Assembly: GCA_003165595.1 (NCBI GenBank)
Contig: PLWQ01000036.1
Span: 112,308 to 176,307, forward strand
DNA: 64,000 bases
From: Fibrobacterota bacterium
Lineage (GTDB): Bacteria > Fibrobacterota > Chitinivibrionia > Chitinivibrionales > FEN-1185
Reading direction: 5' to 3'
Part shown: piece by piece, positions 18,833-25,956 of the stretch
Layout of the letters: each line of letters begins with the position of its first letter
Numbering within the stretch: the stretch's first letter is position 1
The notes under the pieces: model-generated
Seen by the model: only the letters and a program-made list of their open reading frames with translations
What the model was told of the DNA's origin: nothing
The model's database searches: none
Made by a program: the position numbers and the translations under genes

Positions 18833-18859
18833 TCAAGCAACAGCGATTTATGCCGATAC
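18833..18859 (+). promoter_or_regulatory. sigma-28-like promoter for flagellin
   Basis: TCAAGCAA (18833-18840), an 11-base spacer and GCCGATAC (18852-18859) match the FliA consensus TAAAGTTT-N11-GCCGATAA, with four of the first five -35 bases and seven of eight -10 bases. It predicts a leader of roughly 180 bases before the flagellin ATG. The rest of 18716-19048 holds no gene. Confidence 0.75.
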
Positions 18860-18970
18860 TAATATTGGGATAGGTGTGCTCAGTCGCATTTAAACGAGGC
18901 GATTGGCGAACCGTGCTTAAAATTGCTTAATTTTTGAAGTGCTCGCTGTCTTTGCCGAACAATATTAATA

Positions 18971-18989
18971 GGCGGAAATCTCTTCCGCC
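18971..18989 (+). promoter_or_regulatory. hairpin in the flagellin leader
   Basis: GGCGGAA (18971-18977) pairs perfectly with TTCCGCC (18983-18989) around a 5-base loop, about 60 bases before the ATG. Further on, ACATGGACG at 19034-19042 resembles the core of a CsrA site (ACARGGAUG) placed just before the start codon. A regulatory role is inferred only from position. Confidence 0.4.
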
Positions 18990-19048
18990 GGCAGGCACAG
19001 GGACGAAACAAGCTTGCCAGATCTCTTGTTCCAACATGGACGTTGGTT

Positions 19049-20260
19049 ATGAGAATCAACAGCAACATCTCCGCAATGGTCACGCAGGGCGCACTGTATC
19101 AGGTGGGCAATGCGATGTCCAAATCCCTCCAACAGCTATCAACCGGGCTCAGGATAAACAGCTCTTCAGACGACGCCGCAGGCCTCGGCGTTTCCGAGAA
19201 CCTGCGCGCCCAGTACAACGGCATGAATCAGGCTATCAGGAACACCCAGGACGCGATCGCAATGTTGAATATCGCGGACGGTGCCCTGAGCGAGGAGGGG
19301 AGTATCCTGCAGAGAATGCGGGAAATAATCATTCAGGCGAAAAACGACACCTACACATCCACCGAGCGCTCGTATATGTACCAGGAGTTCTCCAGCGACA
19401 TGCAGGAGTTGGACAGGATTGACAGGACTACGAATTACAACGGAATGACCATTTTCGCCGATCCGGCGAATAATCCGGCGGTGAATGGAGATGAGCTGTA
19501 CCCAGTGAATACCGCCACGGCTCCAGACGAGGCCAATCACGCCAACACGGTTTTTGCAAATCCCGCTGAGGGAATTTTCGGGGCCACCGAACTATCTAGT
19601 TCGAATCATTTCAATATGATGATCGGCCAGAACTATACCGCGCAAGACGCCGCCGCATACAATAATGCCGTTATCCTCGGCGCATCCCAGAATTCATACG
19701 AACCATCCGCGCCGGACATGGAGACCATTCAATTTGGTCAGATGGATGCCAACGGCATTCTTAATCCGGGGCCGGGGATACAGGATATTTACAGTTTTGT
19801 GACAAGCTTCGATATGCATTCCAGCTTTGCGGATCCGAAGTTTAACGCATACGATTTCACCATTGATCATTACATGACCGACAACGGCGACCCTAACAAC
19901 CATGATGAGAATGTTCAGAAGAAGTTGGATTTCCTTTTAAGACTTATTGACGACACGCCACTCCCGGCTGCGATGACTGCCAACACCTTTCAAGGACGGG
20001 ACAATACCACGGGTATCCCTCGGATCAACCAGATGAGGGCCTACATCGGCGCTACCACCAATCAATTGCAGCATACCCTAAACAACCTGATGAATCAGTC
20101 CACAAATACTCAGGCCGCCGAATCAACGATTCGAGACGTGGACTTTGCGCAAGCTACCTCGACGTTCGCAAAGAATCAAATCCTCATGCAGTCCGCTACG
20201 GCAATGCTTGCCCAGGCCAATTCTCAGCCAAAGGCAGTTCTGCAATTACTCAAGTTCTAA
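19049..20260 (+). CDS. fliC: flagellin
   Basis: 403 residues from the ATG giving MRINSNISAM; a TTG two codons earlier is also in frame. The N-terminal D0/D1 (about 1-150, with QQLSTGLRINSSSDDAAGL and LRAQ) and C-terminal D1/D0 (about 320-403, with ESTIRDVDFAQATSTFAKNQ and a final LLKF) are well conserved. The middle ~170 residues are Asn/Asp-rich and match nothing I know, as expected of the surface-exposed part. No hook, chaperone or cap gene is adjacent. Driven by the sigma-28-like promoter at 18833. Confidence 0.93.
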   Translation: MRINSNISAMVTQGALYQVGNAMSKSLQQLSTGLRINSSSDDAAGLGVSENLRAQYNGMNQAIRNTQDAIAMLNIADGALSEEGSILQRMREIIIQAKNDTYTSTERSYMYQEFSSDMQELDRIDRTTNYNGMTIFADPANNPAVNGDELYPVNTATAPDEANHANTVFANPAEGIFGATELSSSNHFNMMIGQNYTAQDAAAYNNAVILGASQNSYEPSAPDMETIQFGQMDANGILNPGPGIQDIYSFVTSFDMHSSFADPKFNAYDFTIDHYMTDNGDPNNHDENVQKKLDFLLRLIDDTPLPAAMTANTFQGRDNTTGIPRINQMRAYIGATTNQLQHTLNNLMNQSTNTQAAESTIRDVDFAQATSTFAKNQILMQSATAMLAQANSQPKAVLQLLKF

Positions 20261-20385
20261 AAATCGGTCCGGTAGTCTTGTCTGATTTCTTGTTCCGCTC
20301 GGATGCGCAAGGTTATTTTTGTTGGTCTGCGGCGCAGAGACGCCTCCTGACGAATCTTCTCCCCTGCGTGTCTGAATGGCGAACA

Positions 20386-21231
20386 ATGGTAATTGAAATT
20401 GCCTCAATCCGTTTCGAAATTGATTTTGAAAGCGACACAGTTCACTTTTCCCCATATTTATCTCAATTCGTTGACAGATGCAAGACCGGCCCTGGTGTGG
20501 TTGATTGTACGATCGACTTCTCAAAAGGCGCGCTGGAATTCCCGAATCGCAAAGAGGCAACGACGATCAATGGGATTTCGTACCAGGAAATCTCCAAATC
20601 GGTCTTTCTGTTCGGGTTGCCCCGTGCGCTTTTCCGCGTATGTCTTGAGAGCCACTTTGCTGAGGTGCAATGCAAGGACGGGCGGGCAATTCCTGGTTTT
20701 ACTTTTGTGACGATTCTCAAGCTGCTTGCAAGTTTGCTTGTCCTTGACAAAGGTGGTCTCGCTCTTCATTGCTCCGCAGCATTCGACCACAGGAATGGGT
20801 ATGTTTTTTGCGGCAAATCCGGCAGCGGGAAAAGTACGATTGCGTTCGGACTTCGGCCCAGATATACAGTCCTGGGGGACGAATTCAATGCGCTTATCCC
20901 GTCGGGGGTGGCCGGGTACACATGCCACGGTTCTCCATTCACGAAACCGGAGAACGTGGAGCTCTGTTCCCCCGGATGCGCATTGGTCACCACGCTTTTT
21001 TTGCTTTCGCCGGGGGCGGAAGCTAGTTTTGCCGATAGCGGAAGCGTCGCGAGGTCATTGCTTCCAGTGATACTCGATAATGTGTTCACCTTTCCAACGT
21101 CGGACGAGTACGCCGGCAAGCTGTTCGAAAATACCGCTGCCCTTATCCGCGCTGTCCCCATAGAGGTGATCACCGATCGGGACTGCCTGGTTTCTCGGCT
21201 TCAGCGTAAGGAACTCAACAATGAAATATGA
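20386..21231 (+). CDS. HprK-related serine kinase-like protein of a RiPP locus
   Basis: 281 residues. Walker A GKSGSGKST at about 143-151 is followed by VLGDEFNAL in the place of the second HprK motif. This fits the HPr-kinase-related proteins that accompany PqqD in peptide-modification clusters; known or suspected roles are phosphorylation of Ser in the precursor or nucleotide-dependent assistance. A TTG frame opens at 20278, but the ATG at 20386 gives the usual beta-rich N-terminus (IEIASIRFEIDF). The 3' end overlaps the pqqD-like gene by 11 bases, marking the first gene of a five-gene unit. Confidence 0.72.
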   Translation: MVIEIASIRFEIDFESDTVHFSPYLSQFVDRCKTGPGVVDCTIDFSKGALEFPNRKEATTINGISYQEISKSVFLFGLPRALFRVCLESHFAEVQCKDGRAIPGFTFVTILKLLASLLVLDKGGLALHCSAAFDHRNGYVFCGKSGSGKSTIAFGLRPRYTVLGDEFNALIPSGVAGYTCHGSPFTKPENVELCSPGCALVTTLFLLSPGAEASFADSGSVARSLLPVILDNVFTFPTSDEYAGKLFENTAALIRAVPIEVITDRDCLVSRLQRKELNNEI

Positions 21232-21487
21232 GAAGAACAAAAGTGTATCAGTCAAGAAGGTTGACAACGAGGTCTTTGCCTACAATAGGTCGACCGGAAA
21301 GATACACGCATTTAACGAAACCGGGTCTTTCCTACTTTCGGCAATGGACGAAAAGGTTTCACCGGAATCGATGGCGCCGGTCTTAGCCCGGGAGTATGAC
21401 GTCGATGAGAAGACAGCCAAAAAGGACATCGAAGAGTTCTTACAGGAACTGGCCATCAAGGGGTTGCTGAGTGAGTGCGACGACTAA
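21221..21487 (+). CDS. PqqD-family peptide-binding (RRE) protein
   Basis: 88 residues with the PqqD pattern: VSVKKVDNEVFAYN, a hydrophobic FNETGSFLLSAM, then a helical C-terminus with EYDVDEKTAKKDIEEFLQEL. PqqD domains bind the leader of a precursor and hand it to the radical SAM enzyme. The gene overlaps both neighbours (11 and 17 bases), so the stoichiometry is probably fixed by coupling. Confidence rests on pattern plus context. Confidence 0.8.
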   Translation: MKYEKNKSVSVKKVDNEVFAYNRSTGKIHAFNETGSFLLSAMDEKVSPESMAPVLAREYDVDEKTAKKDIEEFLQELAIKGLLSECDD

Positions 21488-22526
21488 GACGCCGGTTATG
21501 GACAAGTTTGTTGATCTCGGAAATCGACTCTATCCCACGGGCGCGTTCTTCGAGTTGACTCACCGATGTAACGGGAGATGTGAGTACTGCTATGTCCCGG
21601 ACAAGGAAAACGCGAAAGATCTTGACACAGCTTCTGTTCTTTGCGCCATCGACAAATTGTCTGACGCCGGCGTTCTGCATGTCACTTTCACCGGCGGCGA
21701 GATCTTTATCCGGCCCGACATCCTCGAGATTCTCGGGCACGCAATCGAACGGGAATTCTGGTTCGTGGGGCTCATGACAAATGGTACCTTGCTTACAAAA
21801 CAGCATATGGATTTTATCATAGATAACAGGCTCAGGCTTGGCGGCGCGGTCTCAATGACGGTGTTCTCGCATATTCCCGAGGTCAACGATTCTTATTTTG
21901 GAATTCAAGGAGATCTCTCAAAGATACTTGCCAACGGGGAATATCTGCAAAGAGGCGGCGTCAAGGTAGGCGCCAAGATAAATGTGATGGATTTCAACCT
22001 GGAAACCTTTATCGAAACCCACCAATTTCTTGCCGGCCGGGGGTTTCTTGTAATGCATTTTGTGGGGACCTTGTGCTATTCAACTCCGGGAAGCCCGAAT
22101 CTCAAAAGATATAATGAAAAGGAGTTTATCAAGGAGTATCTCAAGAGATTGCCAAATGATGATCTCCAGAAACGAAAGGATACTTTGGCGTCCAAATTAT
22201 CCGCTGCAAACGCCGGCGATTTCTGCGTTGGCCGGTCCACAGGGATTTGTATTGGACATACCGGAATAATCAAACCGTGCGTGGGATTCAGGGACTCCGG
22301 AACCTGCAATATTTTTGACAAAGGAAATCTCAGGGATATCCTTGTGAAGTCGCAATCAATTGCCGAGGCCAGAGCAATTTCACAAGAGGATGTTGCCAAA
22401 TGCAGGGAATGCCAATATCTCGCGTATTGCGCGCCCTGCCCGGCAGATATGAGGGCGGAGCATGATGATTTTTCCTCTCCTCCTTCAAAAACGTGCAACT
22501 GGGTTCACGCATTGCTCGAGGTCTGA
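21471..22526 (+). CDS. radical SAM/SPASM peptide maturase
   Basis: 351 residues. CxxxCxxC at Cys33, Cys37, Cys40 (CNGRCEYC), then TFTGGEIFIRPD as the SAM-binding loop. The C-terminal region is Cys-rich in SPASM fashion: FCVGRSTGICIG, KPCVGF, GTCNIF, then KCRECQYLAYCAPCPADM and a last Cys in KTCNW, enough for two auxiliary clusters. Starts at a GTG inside the pqqD end; an ATG 27 bases later is possible. Such enzymes install thioether, C-C or other radical-derived bonds in RiPPs. The substrate is inferred to be the 56-residue peptide at 22962. Confidence 0.88.
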   Translation: MSATTKTPVMDKFVDLGNRLYPTGAFFELTHRCNGRCEYCYVPDKENAKDLDTASVLCAIDKLSDAGVLHVTFTGGEIFIRPDILEILGHAIEREFWFVGLMTNGTLLTKQHMDFIIDNRLRLGGAVSMTVFSHIPEVNDSYFGIQGDLSKILANGEYLQRGGVKVGAKINVMDFNLETFIETHQFLAGRGFLVMHFVGTLCYSTPGSPNLKRYNEKEFIKEYLKRLPNDDLQKRKDTLASKLSAANAGDFCVGRSTGICIGHTGIIKPCVGFRDSGTCNIFDKGNLRDILVKSQSIAEARAISQEDVAKCRECQYLAYCAPCPADMRAEHDDFSSPPSKTCNWVHALLEV

Positions 22527-22534
22527 AGGGCAAA

Positions 22535-22978
22535 ATGGGAACAATTACAGGCTACATAGTCGGCAGCTGCCTCTTTGAGAATGCCGAAAGCGCAACGTTC
22601 TCAATTTTGGGAGATTCAATGAAACCGCTACTAAAGGAGGGTCAGAAGGTTTCTCTAAGACCGCTCGAAAAGGAAGAACGGCTTATCAGTGGGAATCTCT
22701 ACGCTTTCAGGCGCGGGCCTAACCTTGTTCTCCACCGGCTTATTTGTTACAGGAAGGGAAGTTATTTGTTTGTGGGAGACAACCGAATGAGTCCGGAACT
22801 GGTGGAAAGATGCGAGGTAGTGGGACGATGCGAAATTCGGCAGAATCCGATTCTACGCCTCATTATCACGGCCTTTAGCGTTGCAGCCTATACGTCTCCC
22901 TGCTTGAGGAAACCCCTATTCATGTTAAAGAACAAGTTGAATTCTCATATTGGAGGATTTTGTGAAGAAAAAGTATGA
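22535..22978 (+). CDS. S26/S24-like serine peptidase (SipW/Sec11 type), probable leader peptidase
   Basis: 147 residues. GDSMKPLLKEG gives the nucleophile Ser28; LVLHRLI gives His67 in the position where Sec11/SipW signal peptidases use His rather than Lys; FVGDNRMSPE is the third conserved box. One hydrophobic segment follows near 105-120 (LRLIITAFSVAAY). The ATG at 22535 has GAAGGG 4 bases upstream and lies 8 bases after the maturase stop. It probably removes the precursor leader, perhaps at the membrane. Its 3' end overlaps the precursor start by 17 bases. Confidence 0.72.
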   Translation: MGTITGYIVGSCLFENAESATFSILGDSMKPLLKEGQKVSLRPLEKEERLISGNLYAFRRGPNLVLHRLICYRKGSYLFVGDNRMSPELVERCEVVGRCEIRQNPILRLIITAFSVAAYTSPCLRKPLFMLKNKLNSHIGGFCEEKV

Positions 22979-23132
22979 TCCACCTAAGATTTTGACAGAT
23001 GAGGTTGCTGCTTCAACCCTCATGGCAGGCGGCATAGATCCAACTTACCCAACGGGGGGCTGTGATTCACCTGAAGTCGCCGGGGGATGTACGCCACAAA
23101 ACTGCACCCAGGGGTCAGGCCCGGCAAAATAG
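22962..23132 (+). CDS. RiPP precursor peptide, 56 residues, Cys-containing core
   Basis: A GTG start with GGAGG (22952-22956) 5 bases upstream. The leader begins VKKKYDPPKIL and contains YxxPxI, the motif that PqqD-type domains recognise in lasso and related leaders. LMAGG at residues 20-24 is a plausible processing point. The C-terminal part holds three cysteines in a Gly-rich setting (GGCDSPEVAGGCTPQNC) and ends QGSGPAK. No homologue is known to me. It is the last gene of the unit 20386-23132. A TTG four codons upstream is in frame but would sit within the ribosome site. Confidence 0.75.
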   Translation: MKKKYDPPKILTDEVAASTLMAGGIDPTYPTGGCDSPEVAGGCTPQNCTQGSGPAK

Positions 23133-23199
23133 TTCGTGGCTCCATCGCTCCTGACCAGGGTCATCTGGGCGCTGGCTGGGTGACCCCAGCACGAAAAGG

Positions 23200-23997
23200 T
23201 TACTTTTCTCTTTCGAACCTTTCAAACATTAGCCCCCACCGATCCCTCACAAACGCCATCTCCAGCATCACCTTCCTGACCATCACCGGTAACCGCCGGT
23301 ACACCCCCGGCCGTATCATCGGTGATAGCACCCTTGACCGCAGCCCCGGCTTCGGCAGCGGAATGTCCCGTTTGCAAACCTTTGCGTAGCGCGCCAGTAT
23401 CATCCCCACATACTCAACGATCCCAGTGCCCTTAGCTAACTCCCAGAATTTCTCCCACGAGAACCCGGCCTGCCCGCTGACCAGCGACACTTCCTCAAAC
23501 AGCGTGCCCCGCATTTCATAGGCGATATGGACGAGCGAATGACAAATCAGAATAAGCAGGCCGTCTTCGGGGCAGGGAATCACCTGCACAGTGCCCGTAT
23601 TCGTGCCGCGCGTGAACAGCTCGCGTGCCGGCAGCAGGAACCGCTGCGGATAGTTGAGCTGCCGGTGAAGCTCCACGTATAAGGCTGCGCCCGCGGTTTC
23701 ATAGGTGAAGGACATTTCGAAGGGCCAGTAATTCCGGTCGGGCCGCGAGCGAGGATGGTGCGAGAAATGCCGGGTTGCCTTCTCGAAATCTTCGGGCAAG
23801 AGCAACAGGTCCAGATCGAGCATCTTGCGCGCACGCATGTGTGACGCTAGGCCGGATGCAATGAGGTAAGCGCCCTTGATGGGCATGAACCGAACCGACA
23901 TCGCTGCAAATTCTTTTTCGAGGTCTTCCAGCGCAGCGGCGAACACCATCTGTTGCAGCGCCCATTGCTTTTCGAGAGAAACGGCGAGCGGCGTCAT
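23200..23997 (-). CDS. NTP_transf_5-type nucleotidyltransferase
   Basis: 265 residues. PIKGAYLIASGL followed by RARKMLDLDLLLLPEDFEKA is the KGxxL...R..DxDlL pattern of the PF14907 nucleotidyltransferases, with ELHRQLNYP and a later helical domain. Family members are often found in PqqD/lasso-type peptide clusters with an unassigned role. It converges on the precursor gene with 67 bases between them, so it is adjacent but on its own transcript, possibly with the YbhB-like gene upstream. The start is the ATG at 23997 (GGAA 7 bases before it). Confidence 0.78.
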   Translation of the reverse strand: MTPLAVSLEKQWALQQMVFAAALEDLEKEFAAMSVRFMPIKGAYLIASGLASHMRARKMLDLDLLLLPEDFEKATRHFSHHPRSRPDRNYWPFEMSFTYETAGAALYVELHRQLNYPQRFLLPARELFTRGTNTGTVQVIPCPEDGLLILICHSLVHIAYEMRGTLFEEVSLVSGQAGFSWEKFWELAKGTGIVEYVGMILARYAKVCKRDIPLPKPGLRSRVLSPMIRPGVYRRLPVMVRKVMLEMAFVRDRWGLMFERFEREK

Positions 23998-24049
23998 CAA
24001 AAGGTTCCGGGATACGCCGGGCCTGCGAACGGCGGGTATGCGTGAAGGG

Positions 24050-24601
24050 TCACGGCCGTCTTCTCGAATAGGTTCCTATGAGTTCGCCCGAAGCGATCAC
24101 ATGCCCCTTCATGGCGTGCTCAATGTCCTTTTTCGTTTTTCCTTTTGAAAGATTGAGCATAACGTCAAGTGCGTAGACCTTGAAAAAGTACCGGTGAGTC
24201 CCGCCGGGCGGGCATGGCCCTCCGTAGCCGGGCTTTCGGAAATCGTTAATTCCCTGGCTGCCGCCGCAGGGAAGCGCGCCGGCGGCGGAAACGTCCTCGG
24301 CCAGTGAATCGACTGAGGCCGGGATGTCGTAGCAAACCCAGTGCACCCATGTGCCTGCGGGCGCGTCGGGATCGTCGCATATCTGCACGATGCTTTTTGC
24401 ATTTGCCGGCACGCCGCTCCACGATAACGGCGGAGAGATATTCTCGCCGTCGCAGGTGTATTTTGAAGGGATCGCCTGCATGGCAGCGAACGCCAAACTT
24501 GTGACCGTGATGGTCATGGGACCTCCTTTGTGACCGCAGAGCGTCGTTTGGCACGCCAGTGCGATCATAACGCAGGCAAGACGGTACGAGGCTTTTTTCA
24601 T
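24050..24601 (-). CDS. YbhB/YbcL-type phosphatidylethanolamine-binding-like protein, secreted
   Basis: 183 residues with a signal peptide (about 1-22) ending before a PEBP domain: SKYTCDGENISPPLSW, CDDPDAPAGTWVHWVCYDIP, GINDFRKPGYGGPCPPGGTHRYFFKVYALD. These are the ligand-site motifs of the Raf-kinase-inhibitor-like family; in bacteria the function is unknown. The ATG at 24601 begins MKKASYRLACVM. The nucleotidyltransferase follows 52 bases downstream on the same strand. Confidence 0.9.
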   Translation of the reverse strand: MKKASYRLACVMIALACQTTLCGHKGGPMTITVTSLAFAAMQAIPSKYTCDGENISPPLSWSGVPANAKSIVQICDDPDAPAGTWVHWVCYDIPASVDSLAEDVSAAGALPCGGSQGINDFRKPGYGGPCPPGGTHRYFFKVYALDVMLNLSKGKTKKDIEHAMKGHVIASGELIGTYSRRRP

Positions 24602-24644
24602 GAGGAACCCCGCTGCTCAAAGGGTCAATATACAAACCGAGACC

Positions 24645-24683
24645 GAAAAAGAAAAGCCCTTTTGGCAATCGTGACAAAAGGGC
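24645..24683 (-). terminator. Rho-independent terminator after the double-HTH gene
   Basis: GCCCTTTTG (24656-24664) pairs with CAAAAGGGC (24675-24683) around a 10-base loop. On the minus strand the stem is followed by TTTTCTTTTT. It lies 37 bases after the stop of the HTH gene. Confidence 0.85.
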
Positions 24684-24720
24684 GAACGTGATTGAGCCGG
24701 AACTGCCGGAGACGGGTGAG

Positions 24721-25014
24721 CTATTTTTTGCGCTTCTTGCCAGACATCGCTGCCGCTCCGCGGATAATGCGGTACACCTGCGATACCGACATTTTGAATT
24801 TCTTGGATAGTTTGGTTCCCGGAATGCCCGATTTGTATGCCTGGGCGATTTCGGTGTCGCGATCGGCGTGCTTGTCCGACAGCGGACCGACTGAGTATTT
24901 GTTTCGGAGCTGGTGAACAGCCTGCCTGGTAATTCCGAACAGGTTTCCGATAGCGTCATCCGTCTTGTACTTGGCCTGCAATTTTATCAACTGCTGCTTA
25001 GATATTCTTGCCAT
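24721..25014 (-). CDS. double helix-turn-helix DNA-binding protein, paralogue 1
   Basis: 97 residues, strongly basic. Two HTH units: residues ~18-40 (DDAIGNLFGITRQAVHQLRNKY) and ~68-86 (TKLSKKFKMSVSQVYRIIRG), the second resolvase/MerR-like. The start is supported by AAGGGAG upstream and it has its own terminator. A paralogue with the same architecture lies at 51965-52243, 27 kb away. Family unknown to me; the pattern suggests a small sequence-specific regulator or a relic DNA-recognition domain of a mobile element. Confidence 0.75.
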   Translation of the reverse strand: MARISKQQLIKLQAKYKTDDAIGNLFGITRQAVHQLRNKYSVGPLSDKHADRDTEIAQAYKSGIPGTKLSKKFKMSVSQVYRIIRGAAAMSGKKRKK

Positions 25015-25167
25015 GGCAAGGGCTCCCTTCGAATGGATAAGACAAATTGATCGTGCGCTGTAATTTGATTAGTACGAGAAAATAGCTTTGTGGTAATCGA
25101 CGGGCAAGAAAATAGTGCCTGCCCTGTTTGACAAAGGATCGGGCTCCAAGGGAAACAACGGGAAACG

Positions 25168-25737
25168 TCACTGGGCCGCCGCCTCCGACGCACACGACAG
25201 GACGCCGTCAATCTGCTCTCTTGACAATGTGGTACGCAGGCTCACCGTGTACCCGTTGTCGCGCGTGCGGCCCTGCCGGACGGTTACAAACCTTGCAGAA
25301 AGCCCGGCGCAGCGGATAAGCGATTCCCGGGAAACCGAGAGCGTGTCGGTCTTGGGGCGAAGCTGGTCGGCGATTTTTCCAAGCGCGGACATGCGCGCAG
25401 CCTCGCGCGCCTCATCGAGCGTTGCGCGGGCGGCCGTTGCCGTTGCCGAAACGGACGTGAGCCGGGCGATTTTGCGTGGGGCCGCGTGGCCGCTGGAGTC
25501 TGCAAAGTCCCAGCTCCTGTCTTCGTGCAACACGATGTTCTTGTCGCCGTATACGTTGACGGTGATTTCACCGTCCAGTTTCGAACTTTTGCCGCCCTTG
25601 ATGCTCCACGTATAGTCGTCGTGGAGCACGAGCGTGCGACCGTCCGACAGGGTTACCAGTTCGTCGCCGCCCCGCGCAGCGAGCGCCGCTCCCGCGACAA
25701 AAAGGAACGCCGCGAGGCATGCCGTCCGGATTCGCAT
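25168..25737 (-). CDS. periplasmic protein with DUF3157-like repeats
   Basis: 189 residues with a signal peptide (about 1-20, AAFLFVAGAALA). Two short repeats, TLSDGRTLVLHDDYTW and YGDKNIVLHEDRSWDF, resemble DUF3157. The C-terminal half is helical with RESLIRCAG and a TLSREQIDGVLSC end. The start at 25737 has AAAGGA upstream; the longer frame to 25800 is not used. Function unknown. Confidence 0.7.
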   Translation of the reverse strand: MRIRTACLAAFLFVAGAALAARGGDELVTLSDGRTLVLHDDYTWSIKGGKSSKLDGEITVNVYGDKNIVLHEDRSWDFADSSGHAAPRKIARLTSVSATATAARATLDEAREAARMSALGKIADQLRPKTDTLSVSRESLIRCAGLSARFVTVRQGRTRDNGYTVSLRTTLSREQIDGVLSCASEAAAQ

Positions 25738-25956
25738 AGAAGTCCTTTCGTGGATAACAAAGGTTCTCTCAAAATAGGTTGCCGGATGTTGCGCGTGCAA
25801 ATGGGCGAGCGCGAGCGGCGTCGCGTCAAAGGGGAATGCCCGTATGAATCACAAAGTTGTCCTCTTGTTCCTGCAATCCGCCCATCGCATAATGGATAGA
25901 CTTATTTTCGACCAGTCCAAATCTTCGTCAATCCACAAATAAGTCGAGGAATAGCC

